A stretch of 64,000 nt of DNA, from contig NC_049982.1 of the NCBI RefSeq assembly GCF_000003815.2, forward strand, positions 15,172,769 through 15,236,768, read 5' to 3'. This document shows positions 1 to 11,884 of the stretch, piece after piece; position 1 is the first letter of the stretch, and each line of letters starts with the position of its first letter. The translations under genes were made by a program, and so were the position numbers. The stretch is from Branchiostoma floridae. Taxonomy: Eukaryota > Chordata > Leptocardii > Amphioxiformes > Branchiostomatidae. The notes beneath the pieces were generated by a model. It had not been told where the DNA came from. It worked only from the letters and a program-made list of their open reading frames with translations, and searched no databases.

Positions 1-636
1 GCCCGCTGTATCCTCTAAAAACACGGGTGGTTCGACAAAAATGAGCAAGGTTCGACCAACAGTGAACACGCCATTTTACCGAGCACATCATCAACAGTTA
101 CGAAAAAATATCAGCTAAATGAAGAAAAACGTCATATTTTTTTAGTAGCCATCTGAAAATACATGTGAAAATTTATAATTCTATCGCAAGAAAACAGACC
201 TCGATCCGCGAAAATAGGCCTAAACTGGCCCATGTTTGTTGTACGGCGAAGAGAAACATATCAAACTGTCCGCCATTTTGCCCTCTACCCCAAGATGACG
301 TAGTCACATGCCTGCCGAGTTTTCCAAATAAGGGAATCGTCGGAAACCTGACCCACTTCGCCTTCTTGCCGATCGGGCTTCGGGCTGGCTTGAGGGCTAT
401 GACGTCATGGCGTGGCTCATTAGCATAGAAACCGCGCCAACCAGCGCTACGAACATCTTATCAAAGGGGCACCGCGGCGGGTAGTAAACAAAGCGGCGCT
501 GTGGGATTTAACGGGGCAAAACAAAGGCGCACAGCGGGCGGGTAACTCCATACTCTCTCCTACTGATAAAAGCTCCTTGGTGTAATTGAGTAGCATAAGA
601 TTTTGAACTGTCCAAGTTTAGGTCAGCTTGGCTTCC
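1..636. other. Upstream NOP56 intron / unassigned sequence
   Basis: No coding exon was recognised. The stretch around 270-420 is more GC-rich and holds a CCGCCATTTTG YY1-like site and a TGACGTCA CRE-like palindrome inside ATGACGTCATGG, followed by GC-rich sequence to about 540. It could be an internal promoter or a transposon fragment; nothing decides between these. Confidence 0.3.
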
Positions 637-711
637 TGTCCACATGATGAGAAAGGAAGTGCCGTCAGATGATATGTTCAGCTGACGACCCAATCCAACC
701 CTGAATGGACA
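637..711 (+). ncRNA. C/D-box snoRNA 1 in a NOP56 intron
   Basis: C box ATGATGA lies at 644-650 and D box CTGA at 701-704. They are closed by a perfect 6-bp terminal stem, TGTCCA (637-642) with TGGACA (706-711). The likely guide before box D is CCAATCCAAC. A possible second guide, AGGAAGTGCC, lies before a weak D'/C' pair (GATGATA at about 669). It sits about 215 bp upstream of a 3' splice site, within an intron of a snoRNP-protein gene, which is the classic host arrangement. It is related to the second copy at 1791-1869. I could not assign the rRNA target. Confidence 0.8.
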
Positions 712-926
712 AGTAAAAGATGTCATACCTGTCATCATTACCTGTACAATGAAGTTGTAGATTTCACCAACAGATAAACTAGTGTAAACCTCCAGCAAGA
801 CTTTTGTCTACAACATGTAGACTAGGTCACTAAATCAAAGCAGGAAGAAGGCCATTACAAGTTGATCCATCCAGAATCTTGTATGTGCACGATGCTAACA
901 TTAAGTAACAAATTTTTGTTCTCCAG

Positions 927-2129
927 ATGTTCCAACAGACGTGATCGGTAACAAGTTACGTGATCAGGTGGAGGAAAGGCTATCGTTCTACGAGACGGGG
1001 ACAGCACCCCGCAAGAACATTGATGTGATGAAGGAGGCATTATCAGAGGTGTGGAGAATCAACTTGTCTTAACACTATTTCAAAAACTTCTTAAGTCTTA
1101 ACAAGATTTAATTTGTGAAATCTTTTTTTTTCCAGTTATAGAACTATACATACAGTATTTGGGCACTGTCCCAAAAAATGATCTTATTTCAGTGTCTCCT
1201 ATCTTCTATTTTGTATTCTGCTTTGTAACCTTTTGACTGTTTCCATGCCAGATGAATGAAATGATTGCCAAGAAGAGAAAGGAGGACAAGAAAAAGAAGA
1301 AGAAGAGAAAGCTGACTGAAAATGGGGATCACAATGCCACAACAGACGGGGCCGAGGAGGAGGAGACACCAGCAAAGAAGAAAAAGAAGAAAGGCCAAAG
1401 TGAGGGAGAACAGTCAGCTGCTGATGTATCACTGAACCAGAGCACCATCACAGATGGAGAAGGGGAGGGGAAGAAGAAGAAGAAAAAGAAGAAGCAGAGT
1501 GAGGCAGAAGCTACAGTGACAGAAACAGAGGTGTCGCAGAACGAGGGTGCGGTCGCTGAAGGAGACTCTGAGGGCAAGAAAAAGAAGAAAAAGAGAAAGA
1601 AGGTATGAGTAAACCCTGAAGTGAAGCAGTGCAAGTTTTTGTCTTGGTATAATCCCACATTGTATGATTTTAAAGCCAAATTATTTATAGATAGGGAGGT
1701 GATGAAGAGCTTTTGGCTGCAGGATATCCATCTATAAGTTTAAGATTTAGAATTGAACTATTTTTAAACTTGAAGGAAGACTTTGTTGGTGGACCTGTCT
1801 GAGTGATGAAAAAGGAAGTGCCGTCAGATGTCAAAGTGACGAGTCAATCCAACCCTGATCAGCAGGTCCTCTGTAAAGCAGAAGGGTGATAAGATGTACT
1901 GAATTGAGTGTAGTGAAATGACACACTTGGAAGTACTTGTACTGAATGTTAAACTGTTTTGTTGCAGGAGGCAGCTGAGCCTGTTGAGGAGCAGGAGCCA
2001 GCTGAGGCGCCAAAGAAGAAGAAAAAGAAGCAGACTCAGGCTCTTGAAGAAAGCATGGTTCTTGCAGATGATGAGGGAGAATCGACACCAAAGAAGGAGA
2101 AGAAGAAGAAGAAAAAGGACAAGAAATAG
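927..2129 (+). CDS. NOP56: NOP56 C-terminal part (3' end of gene, three exons)
   Basis: Core box C/D snoRNP protein that acts in the nucleolus, where it bridges snoRNA and fibrillarin during 2'-O-methylation and pre-rRNA processing. Exons are 927-1048, 1252-1602 and 1968-2129; all have AG/GT borders and phases that close to a TAA-free frame ending in TAG at 2127-2129. The first exon reads [16 protein letters not shown] followed by APRKN and DVMKEA, which is the diagnostic end of the Nop domain and matches human NOP56 almost residue for residue. The next two exons encode the usual low-complexity KKKKK/E tail, about 170 residues with five or six lysine blocks. The N-terminal two thirds lie upstream of the window. 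Introns on both sides carry C/D snoRNAs, as in vertebrate NOP56. The identification is firm; the lysine repeats make the exact tail length prone to assembly error. Confidence 0.93.
1791..1869 (+). ncRNA. C/D-box snoRNA 2 in NOP56 penultimate intron
   Basis: C box GTGATGA lies at 1803-1809 and D box CTGA at 1855-1858. The terminal stem is long: GGACCTG (1791-1797) pairs with CAGGTCC (1863-1869), and CTGA (1799-1802) pairs with TCAG (1859-1862), with one bulged T. It shares the interior block GGAAGTGCCGTCAGATG and the pre-D guide CAATCCAACC with the copy at 637-711, while the terminal stem and C'/D' spacer differ. The two are therefore paralogues under constraint on the guides. It ends about 100 bp before the last NOP56 exon. 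Confidence 0.85.
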
Positions 2130-3402
2130 GAAACTAATCAGCTGTAGATACTATCTTACCACACAAACATTGTTAGTTGACATTCTTGTTCATATTGATT
2201 TGGCTTGTTTATCTTTACCAAAAATCTGGTAACAAGATGTGACCCAAAGTGAAACTATTGCAAGATGAATGCAATAGTCATTGTATTACCACAAAAGGTG
2301 TTTTAAATGTTTTTTTGGAAACTGTCTTATTACAAAAGAAGCTATTTTTTTGTATCAGACATGTCTCATAGCATCCCTGTAGAATTAAGTTTTAGTGGCC
2401 TAAATGTACATGGGCAGGTGGTAGTATGGATGTGATGTGTAACATGATTAGTGCCCAGTGCATCTATGTTGGCAATTGCCTGTACACTGTCAAGCTTTGA
2501 CGATTTAGTCATTTTATTTATAACTTTTTATCTCCACCACTTTCTTATATAAAGAGATCTGGTGTAGTAGAATGGCAGTCAGTACATGGAAGTACCTATA
2601 CATGTATTTGCCCATGAACTGTAATTCATATTCAGTCATTTCATGAAGGAAGTCCACCCTTCTGTCTTGTGCCATTTCTTTAATTCCAAAATCCTGCTGC
2701 AGGACCTTTGTTTACTTGAAAATGGATAACAATGCCATGTGAACATGTTTTCCATAGGGCTGCTAGCATTAAGAATATAAAACATGTGGAATCCCTAAGT
2801 ACTGTAGTTGTCTGATCTGGTTGGGAAGGCAGACCGTATTATTATACAATAAATGACTTGCCTGAAATGATGAAAACTATGATTCAGTTTCATTGCTTTC
2901 ACTACAGTACTTGTACCATGTATACATTTAGGTCTTGGAGGAAATGAGGCAATGCATTGTCTGCATTGGAACAAAGGTGTAACTGTTCCAACCTAAGGAT
3001 TAAAATCACTGTTTTATATTTTATATTTACCTGTCACTTGTCACTCTGTTCATTATTACCCTGCATTAGTTGGACGATTTCATATACTAGTGACTGGTAT
3101 CATTGACCTTGAGAAAGACTTTGAATTGAAGGGGAGACTAAAACATCCAACTCTCTTTTTGCCACAGAATAAGTTTCGAAAAATGTACACGCATTCTGGC
3201 ACATCTGTGAAGTACACAAGTTAAGTTTTGTGTGTGTTGAGAACCTGGCCAGAACAGCCATGGTATACAAGTCTGTATGAGCCACATCTCATGCATATTT
3301 ATTACTTGAAAGAAATTCTCCAGCCAAAACAAAAGTTCTTGTACGTAAACATTGATAAGACATCGTCCAAATAAAACCTGAAACGTGAAGAGACTTCTAC
3401 CT
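2130..3402. other. NOP56 3' UTR and intergenic AT-rich sequence
   Basis: An AATAAA at 2848-2853 is the best polyadenylation signal downstream of the NOP56 stop. Beyond it I see no gene, repeat array or structured element. Confidence 0.5.
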
Positions 3403-3903
3403 TTACCGAGAATACCTATAGAGGACCTTCATGTTTGTGTATCTCCGTGGAATAAGCTCCACTGACGTCTTGTACCAAGCCTTGCAGTCCGTTAAAGACG
3501 TCTTTACCTCGGTCCGGTACGTCATGGACACGTTCTGGGGCAGGATGACCAATGACGTGCTGTACTCCGTCCGTCTGTTCTTCGTCCAGCAGAGGGGAGA
3601 CCCTTTCGTCCGCGTGGAGTTCCCGCCATTTTTTGTTGCACTTTGATTGACAGGCAGCATGAGCTGAAGCGCGCACCTGAAGATGACGGTGTCGATGAAG
3701 CGTTTCTCCGTCAGGGTGTGGCAGACGAAGGAGAAGTAGTAGATACAGGGCTGCTCGTCCCAGTGTTGAGGGAGGATGGCGAGTTCGCAGCAGCGAGCCG
3801 GGGTGATCTGTGTGCAGGGTCGCTGCGTTAGGGCCAGGTACAGCATTCCACCGATCGGCACTCGGGTGCTTATGATTGAAATGCAAAATACGAGAGGAAT
3901 CAA
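3403..3903 (-). CDS. Unrecognised cysteine-containing protein or last exon
   Basis: A 166-codon open frame with strongly G/C-biased third positions, quite unlike its surroundings, which suggests real coding sequence. Read from ATG at 3903 it starts with a hydrophobic, signal-peptide-like stretch (IPLVFCISII, then GGMLYLAL) followed by an extracellular-looking region with about eight cysteines (a CC pair, then single Cys in YYFSFVCH, IFRCALQ, PLCWTK and DCKAW) and NQS and NST glycosylation sequons. Alternatively it is the final exon of a longer gene, since an AG acceptor at 3870-3869 opens the same frame. I do not recognise the family. The minus-strand sequence at 4033-4248 could be an upstream exon, but its phase did not fit. 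Confidence 0.4.
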   Translation of the reverse strand: MIPLVFCISIISTRVPIGGMLYLALTQRPCTQITPARCCELAILPQHWDEQPCIYYFSFVCHTLTEKRFIDTVIFRCALQLMLPVNQSATKNGGNSTRTKGSPLCWTKNRRTEYSTSLVILPQNVSMTYRTEVKTSLTDCKAWYKTSVELIPRRYTNMKVLYRYSR

Positions 3904-6900
3904 ATAGTGATTAGGAAGTAGTCATAAGTCCACTGAAATGTAACACAACATTAGACGGTTGAAAGTACGAAATGCTTCAAGAACAAGAATAACCTAATAC
4001 ATGCCTTAGTTCTGGTCATGAAAGAAAGCTGTCTAGACGATGTCTTGCTGTCGCGTAGTCGTCTTATGGACCCAATGACAATGTACAAGTACAGATGCGA
4101 AAATATTTTTCACATCTGCTTGGAGGCTACCCGAAACACGGAGACGTTTTCTTTCATTGCTGCCTTCCACTAGTGCCACCTCCACGCAACACTCGCTTGA
4201 AAAAACGTTAACGCTAGTCCATGGCCAGGATAGGCGAAACAACGTCAACTAACAACACGTACCTTCAACACTGAGAAGAATCAGTCGGTTGGCCAAAGCC
4301 GGTTTTCTGGTAGTCGGTAGTCAAGCCTCTCTCTACTCTTGATCTGCCTGGCGAATGCAAGTACTGTATTTTATTTATTTACTTATTTATTTCTGTCATC
4401 TAACCCAGGGTTGTCCAGCTCAGTGCTATTGCTATTGCACTGCTTTGCAGTGGAGTCGGCGCCCTGTATTACATGAAAAATATACATGCTGTAACTGGAC
4501 AATGGGAAGAGCTTGAACAATGCATGTACTAGCCGTCGACCGATGTTCCATCGGATATTTATTCGTTGCGTATTTTTGTTTACACTTGTCACTTCACTAA
4601 CGTCTTGTCTATCATAGTAAGATATTGGCGAGGCTCTATCGAACTGGATGCGAGACCACATAACTCTACTTGCAAAGTATACGTACGGTCCAAGAACTGA
4701 AACAGTGACACACCTATACCTCTTCAGGATGTACCTTTGTAAGCGGCACGTGACATACAATCGATGTGGAAGAAGGACTCTGACTGAGCGTGTTGTAGGA
4801 TCAGCTGTGCACGATGTCTCACGTTCCGTGTCCTGTACCCCGCTGGGTGTTCGCCAAGTACTGATATTGGTGTTGCTAACAATACAGCCACCTTAAAAAC
4901 AATTAAGGCCCTTAAGATGTCGGTTCAAACCTTAAGCAGCGAAAACCCGTCGCCCTTTCCCAGACAACAGTTCTGCCTTCTCCGTGAGGCCAGAGGTTGA
5001 CAACAGTACAATGAGGAACCAAACAGGATGGTGTCAGAAAAACAGCTTTTGTGGTTACCTTGCACCGATCAGGGCTAAGTCCGCGGGGGAAGGGGATGTA
5101 CCATAGGACATTCAGAGAAATGTTATGCTATAGTACGTAAAGAATTCTTGGTACATGTATCTAACTGCAGGACGCATTATCAGAGCTAACTAATGTGTAA
5201 AAGTAAAGTATCAGATGTGATGAACCTTGATAGAATACGCTACAGCTAGACTTCGTGGGCTTATCTGTCACGTGATATACAGGGCAGGATACTACATGTA
5301 CTTTGCTACTCAACTTCAGCTTAACGTTAGCGATGAAAACGATTTGAAATGCAAGATATGTTGAATTTGTTATATACTATATTTGGGATATTTGAGTCCA
5401 TCCCAATCCCGTGTTCAACTAGAGCCACACTGAGCACCATGCCATGAACAACTTTAACCATAAATTGCGTTCTGCAATGTGGAACGACCCCAAACCATGC
5501 CCAATCCGTTCCATACGCAGCTCTACGTACATAACCATGACGCGGGCACATCATCCCACCCCAGTACTTGGAAAGAGAACACCTACACCTATTAGCACAC
5601 AGGCAGCAGTTCATGGACGTTCAATAGGTATACGTGAATCTATCTATCGAGCACTCGAGCAATATTCAATGCGAAGAAATTGTGGACTGCAAATCCGACC
5701 GACATATCAGGACTATATTGAAGTCGTAGTAAACTAGCCGATAAATCGATGCAAACGGTCAATGGACACTGACAGTCTTATCGGTGATTGTTCCTTTCTT
5801 TGCTTTTTAATAGCCGGGATTGATGTGCGAGTGTAGGATGTATTAAATACTTTTCTTATCAAAACTTTTTTTCATATTATTATTTTCCAAGCACATTATC
5901 TTTATGGTTGCAAGTTGTGCTATACGGTAAAAACATCACCACTGGTAAATGTACAAAGCGAGGAAAAATTACACATCTGTTCTGAACTTTCATCGAAAAT
6001 CCCCGTCACTCTTATCATGATAGGCGCACGCATACCTATTATTTCAGACCAAAGGTTCCAGCTACGACCCCGCTGATCTCCGTATTCACCGATTCTCCAC
6101 AGACGACCGGTACTTTCCCGCTGTAAATCAGTTGTCAAGGCAACGCCTGACGGGCCAACAAGAACGACCGTAAGGGTTGTCCCAAGCTGCCAGTATGCTT
6201 TTCAAGGCTTATTCATACTTCCTAATGTAAATTAATGCTTGTTTGCAAGATTGAGAATGTTCTTACAAATGAAGTGTAGCGTAAAAACAACAAACTTCCA
6301 TGTCTAAAGAACAGGAAAGCTGATGTTATAAAAAATTTACGATGTCTAATGAATTTTGTTCAGGTATCAACCCAAATTTAACCGTGGCCGATGTGATTTA
6401 TTTCTTTCTCGCCAGGCGGTGCTTCACGACAATACAGAGTATCATAATGTTTCCCTCTAGTTATGTCCGGCAAGAAGATGCGAAAACTTCACACTAAACA
6501 GAACAAGAAATTCTATAAAGTTAATATTTATGTTTCACAGAGGAATGAAATCTTTGATTTCTTGTTTGAAAGTAGTGTCTTGGCCATGTAATTCTCATTC
6601 ACAGACAATGGATATGAGAATTTATTGAGGGTCTTTTTCACTGGTATTGTATGTCATAATCAGGAGAAGATCTCCACTTCAGTCTTTGGAGAGTGATCTA
6701 ACAAGCAGAGATGATGATGATAATGACAACAGTATATACATGATAGTGATGTACTAGTATCTTTTAATTGTAATTCTGCTTCTACAAAAACTTATAACTT
6801 TATTCTAGATACAGGCAAAAATGTATATAACGTCCATTGCAAACTGAGAGCTTTCTTGGGATGGTAAATGCATGTGCCCTACAACATTCTACTGCCTATG

Positions 6901-7677
6901 ATCTTTGTCCATGGTTGGTTCTGTCACAGCCTTCTAGAGAATTTTTGGCAGTAAAAGTGTATGATATTAAAACCTACAATAAATAAATCCAAACCACAAA
7001 GTAAAATATTGAGTAACAACTTATATGCAGTATTGAAAAAAAGTATTAGTTGTGTAATGTACTACTTGTAGTAAGCACTCCACATAAAGGAAATATATAG
7101 AAAGTAAGAAACATAATTTCTATATTTACTCTAAGAAATAAAGTCAACATTTAATGTATACACTTCAACTTCTGTCATTGGTATTGTTAACATCAGTATT
7201 TGCTACATGTTCTTAGATATGAAAGAGTTGCACATATCTATTATGCTAGTCTAGTCTAGTCTAGTCTAGTCTGACAATCTAGTGCCAGCATTCCAAGTCT
7301 ACATATTAAATGTATGCATTATTAATATTAGCAATGGTGGCTAAAAATACTAAGGTGTGCCCATCACCACTCAGGATGGCAAATTGCAAACCACATACAA
7401 TGGATACATTTATGTACAAGACACCATCTATACAAGTCTTTTACCAGGTGTTCCCTTCACTGTTTCTGGGATACTGTGTCGTCTCAGTAACCTTCCTCTA
7501 CTTCTCCAGGTTTGCTTAAACAGAGGTGTCCATTCTAATGTCTTTCATCCCAGCCTCAGTTGTCCTCTGCTACCTCCTCCCTCTCTTTGTCATTACAGTT
7601 GTCATGAAAACCAATAGCACATGAACCTGCACCTATCTGTCCTCAGCTGTTGCTGATGTGCCCATTGTTTCCTTACA
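3904..7677. other. Intergenic, no gene recognised
   Basis: AT-rich sequence with short chance open frames only. From 4373 a TTTATTTA-rich tract runs into a stretch around 4400-4470 that reads like a dispersed repeat. A five-fold CTAGT array lies at 7246-7270. Nothing else structured was seen. Confidence 0.4.
7246..7270. repeat. Short tandem repeat (CTAGT)5
   Basis: Five perfect copies of the pentamer CTAGT followed by a partial copy. Confidence 0.9.
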
Positions 7678-10600
7678 CTAATCTTCAGATGTTTCACTTT
7701 CATCTTCTCTGCCATCATCAGAACTACCTGTCTCTCTCTCCACCATTCCCTCCCATCCCTCCCTCTCTGTGGAAGGTGTGTCAGTCAACTGCTCAACATT
7801 CTCTGATTCAATCTGGTGGCCTGTGGCAGTCGTCACTTCCTCTTCAGTATCGTTTTCTAATGTCATGTAGGCTTGTAGTGTCTCCTTTCTGTCCCTCTTC
7901 CTTCTCCCTGTGCTGACGGCTCGCCCCCTTGTTCTTGTCTTCCTGCCTCCATAGTGTTTCTTCATGTGGGTATTCAAGTTGCTCTTCTGTACAGATTGAT
8001 ATGAACACAAATCACATTTGTAGGGTTTGTCACCCGAGTGTATCAGCAGGTGTGCGGGCATGTTCGCCTTGTAGATGGTTTCAAACTTGCAGGACTCGTA
8101 CGGACACTTGAAGGGTTTACTCGGCAGGTGGCTCATCAGGTGCTGCTTCAACTTATATGCTCCATAGAAGATTTTACCACAGTGGTGGCACAGCTCGTGC
8201 GATGTCCCTTTCCCATGATTCCTTTTCATATGAGACATGACCTTGAGTTTTGAGGTAGCGACAAAACTGCACTCCTCACACTGGAACTCTCCTTTGTACT
8301 TACAGGTCTGAAGATGGGTCTCCATGTCTTCCCTACTTCCCCAGAAGTACCGACAGAACGAACATCGCAGGAGCTCAATGTTGTGATCGCTTTTCATGTG
8401 CTTTGCTAGATGAGTCTTCAGCATGGTTTGGAAGTCACAGAGTTCACACTTCAACGAACCCTCTCCCAGTCCTGTCAACAACAGTAGTAAAGAAAAAACA
8501 AAAAAAAAGAAATATGTTAGGTGAGGTTTCAGGCCTTCCAGAATCCTGGCATTCAAATCATATTTACATTATATGTTGAGCTCAACCACAACACAAGGTA
8601 AATACCTGTTATCTTGCATCTGAGCATGAACATTTTTAGACCTATTTTCTTACATGTTGCAGATTTGGGTTTTATGTTGGAAATGGATAAGACAATATTG
8701 ATTTGATTTGATATGGATGACATCCTCTGTGAAGCCCAAAAGTGACACCCGCATGGGAATAAAAAAAAAGTTTGGTAAAAAAATGTTACCTTTATTATGA
8801 AATCTAAGTGGTCAGGAAGGTTGAACTAATGACTAACCACACAGTATGATATAACAAACAATAGGTTCTTCATTTTGTTCTTTTACATCTTCTTTGACTT
8901 TGGAATTGTCTTTCATTCTACAACATCATTATCCATTCATCTACCAGTATATTTTTTCCAATCTACTCATATCTTTGCCTATTTTGCAGCTGCTTTGTAC
9001 GATTTAAAGTATGGTAAAAATTTCTTTATTATTAGAAGCAGACGAAAAGTGATGCATGCACAGATTTCATTCATATATCAGTCATCGAATTAACATGGCA
9101 TGAACTATAATCCTGGATGGAACAAAATTTCAAGTCTTTTTATAGAGACTTCTTAAGATGTGAAAACATACATAAATCATTTCCCAATATAAGAAGGAGA
9201 GAGAGCAGACAAACAAAAAATCCCCAAATCCTCATTTGTAACAAGGTTCAAATTGACTCACCATGTTTTGTAATTCGGTGAAGCTGTAAACAGTACTTGG
9301 TTTTGGCTGTGTATTCACACTCCTCACACTCGTAAATTGCACCTTTATACTTCCATGTCCCTTCAGCTATAGGAGCATAAAATGTAGTGCTGTTAAATCA
9401 CATTTAAAAAAAGTTGCATTGTACAACTTACAACAAAGTTCACCAAAAAATCAATAGTCTACATTGAAAAAAGGGAGCATGAACAATTGATTAGAAAAGT
9501 GTGTCAATATAAAATCTTCTGAGCAAAGATCCTTCCCAGTCATCTCATTTGTAACATAAAGCCCAAAACAAGAACAATGTACATCTGGACTTTATGGGAA
9601 AATAATGAATAAAACCTGACAAAATAACAAATTCACATGACCTGTTATCACCCCACCCCCAAAAGAATCATCATAAGAGCACATGCACAATCCAACGCTA
9701 GTTAACCTTTTTTCGTTGGGTAACCTAGATTCATTGTTTTAAAGAGCTGGATATTTAGAGATTTTAGGTCAACAACGTGGGTTTCAAATGTCAACATTTT
9801 CAAGATATTGCAATGAGAAACTACCTTCCATTGACTAAACGGTCCCGAAATACCCTATTTTTATATACAACGGATAAAGGCTTCCCTACGGATAAAGATG
9901 AACTAACGTTATACTGAGACAGAAGGTAACATGTGTCTCGTTGAAAAAAAAACACCTTACCTTCATCTGGGTGTTTTTGCTGCATGTGCGTTTTGACCCA
10001 GCTCGGAAAGGGGCAACGATAATCGCAAATGGTACAGCCATGCTTCAGTTCTTCCCTCTTGGTATGTTTACAGAGAATATGTGTCTTTACATGTGAAAGT
10101 CGAGAAGCTTGATAGTCACACTTATCACACTGGTAAGTTTTTTCCTTGAAGCCAATCACGCCAGGTCTCTTAGCAGGCTTCTTAGCTGGTTTATAACTTT
10201 GTGCTTCTACTGTTTTACGCCTGTGTGCTTTCCATGCATGGCGAATATACTCTCTTTTATGTCGGAACACTTGATTGCAGTCTGGACACTTAAAGCTCCC
10301 ATCAGGTATGTGCAATTTCATGTGTTCTGCAAGTTCTTTGGGATCATCTGTAGAGAACCTGCACCTTGGAAACTTGCAGCGAGGGTGCATCTCATCCTCG
10401 TGTTTCAGCATCTCCCCCAGGCTGTTTCCAGTGAAACTGCATCTCACGCAGACTGCACCACCCTTGTGGACAGTGACAGTGTGGTTGTATATGACATGGC
10501 TTTTCTCGCTGGTGTAGCTACATTGCGGACACTTGTGCTGCTTCCGGCTCCCACGCGGCTTTCGTGGTTTCCACTTCTCCACAGCGAGCCCATGGTCTCG

Positions 10601-11842
10601 ACTGAGGTGGGCGATGTACTGTATCTCAAGGGTAGAAACAAAACTGCAGTGATCACATTTGTGCATTTGGACTTGGCTTCCCTGCTTCCTCTTCTTCTTC
10701 TTCACCTCATCTTTCTTGGGGCCAGATTTAGCTGGTTCCTTCGCATCGCTGTCCCAATCACTGCCTGAGCCAATCTCGTCAGAACTGTTGCCAGAAAAGG
10801 ACTGGTCAGACACACTCGCCTTCATTCTTCTCTTGCTGGGACCACCACGTTTGTACTTAAGGTCAATCCTGTTACCACCCGAGTCTGAGTCAGGTGAACT
10901 TGCATCAATGTTGTATACAGGTATCTCCTTCTTTCTGACACTCCTCCTCAAACCAACACTTTTTTCACTGTAACTTTCTTCCGGCTCTCTTTTTGACATT
11001 TTCTTGGTACTTGAGGCTTCTTTATCCCCAGCACTGCCACTTATATTTGTCTCTGACTGCACAGATTTCTTCTTCACAGCATGTTTTCCTCTTGGCTTTT
11101 GCACTGGTACTGTCTTCTGCCTTCCTTGTTTGTTTGTAACTTTATGCCTTTGTTGACTAGACTGTCTCTTTGGCTTCTTGTGAACAGGTTCACCCAACTT
11201 GCCATCATCAACAGAAATTTCTGTACCTTCATGTTCTCGCTTCTTTTTCTTTTTTCTTGTCTCCTGCACTTTTCTTATCATAGAAGGCTGCAGAGCTTCC
11301 CTAGTCTGTCGAGTCTTTTTTTTCCCAATCCTGTTACGTTGAGAGCTTTTAGCTACATGAGTTGTCTTGGTTGTGGACAGAGTTTGCTTTTTTAAAGAAG
11401 TAGATAGAATGACTGCAGTTGTCTTAACCTTTCTTCTTAGCATCTCCCTCCTAGGAGGACTAGGAGGTTTGGACTGAGTGATATCTGAAGAATCTTTTCC
11501 TATGGACACTCCAGATGGCTCTTCCTGGCTCTCTAACACCTTGCTGGTACATGTACTTGTTGTTTCTGCCTTCTTGACACTGCCTGATGGAGGTTTAAAG
11601 CGTGGTCTTGTTGGGATAGGGAGAGGGCCGTGGTCCTCACATTCCAGCAGCATGAAAGAATCATGGTCTGGTTCTGATGGCAGGTGGGTACTGCTGTCTT
11701 TCTGCCTCTCACAAGTACCATGTCCACTGTCTTTGCCTGCTTGGTCACTTCTGTCAGCTGACGTAGAAATTTCCATGGATGAGGTAGTAATACATGTAGT
11801 ATAGTCATTCTTGGAACAGTCTTGAAAAGGCATTGCAGCCAT
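7678..11842 (-). CDS. C2H2 zinc-finger protein, about 926 aa, three coding exons
   Basis: Coding exons in order are 11842-9961, 9366-9262 and 8471-7678. Splice borders are canonical and phases close (1882+105+794 = 927 codons including stop). ATG at 11842 (MAAMPF) is preferred because an acceptor at 11886-11885 begins that exon 42 bp upstream, so a noncoding 5' exon must exist. The first ~390 residues are a disordered, Lys/Ser-rich, basic region with KKKRK-type nuclear signals and AT-hook-like KPRGK and KPRGSRK. About seven C2H2 fingers follow in exon 1, one in the small exon (C-x2-C-x12-H-x4-H), and six in the last exon, then an acidic tail ending SETSED. The first finger of the last group begins LKCELCDFQ. 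It is probably a nuclear DNA-binding regulator. Linkers are not the TGEKP type, so it is not a KRAB-like tandem array. I cannot name an orthologue. Confidence 0.85.
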
Positions 11843-11884
11843 AGTGACGATAGAATTTTTTCCTGACAGCCTCTGTAAAGTTTT

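Noticed and set aside
1329-1679. Phe-rich minus-strand frame
   Set aside because: Complement of the NOP56 lysine tracts.
4033-4248. Possible upstream exon of the 3403-3903 protein
   Set aside because: The best donor gives phase 0, while the acceptor at 3870-3869 needs phase 2; no support.
5327-5737. Overlapping plus and minus frames near 5.5 kb
   Set aside because: Looked briefly transposase-like but no motif of any transposase family could be aligned.
10109-10768. 219-codon plus-strand frame
   Set aside because: Antisense shadow of the zinc-finger exon 11842-9961, which has clear C2H2 motifs on the minus strand.
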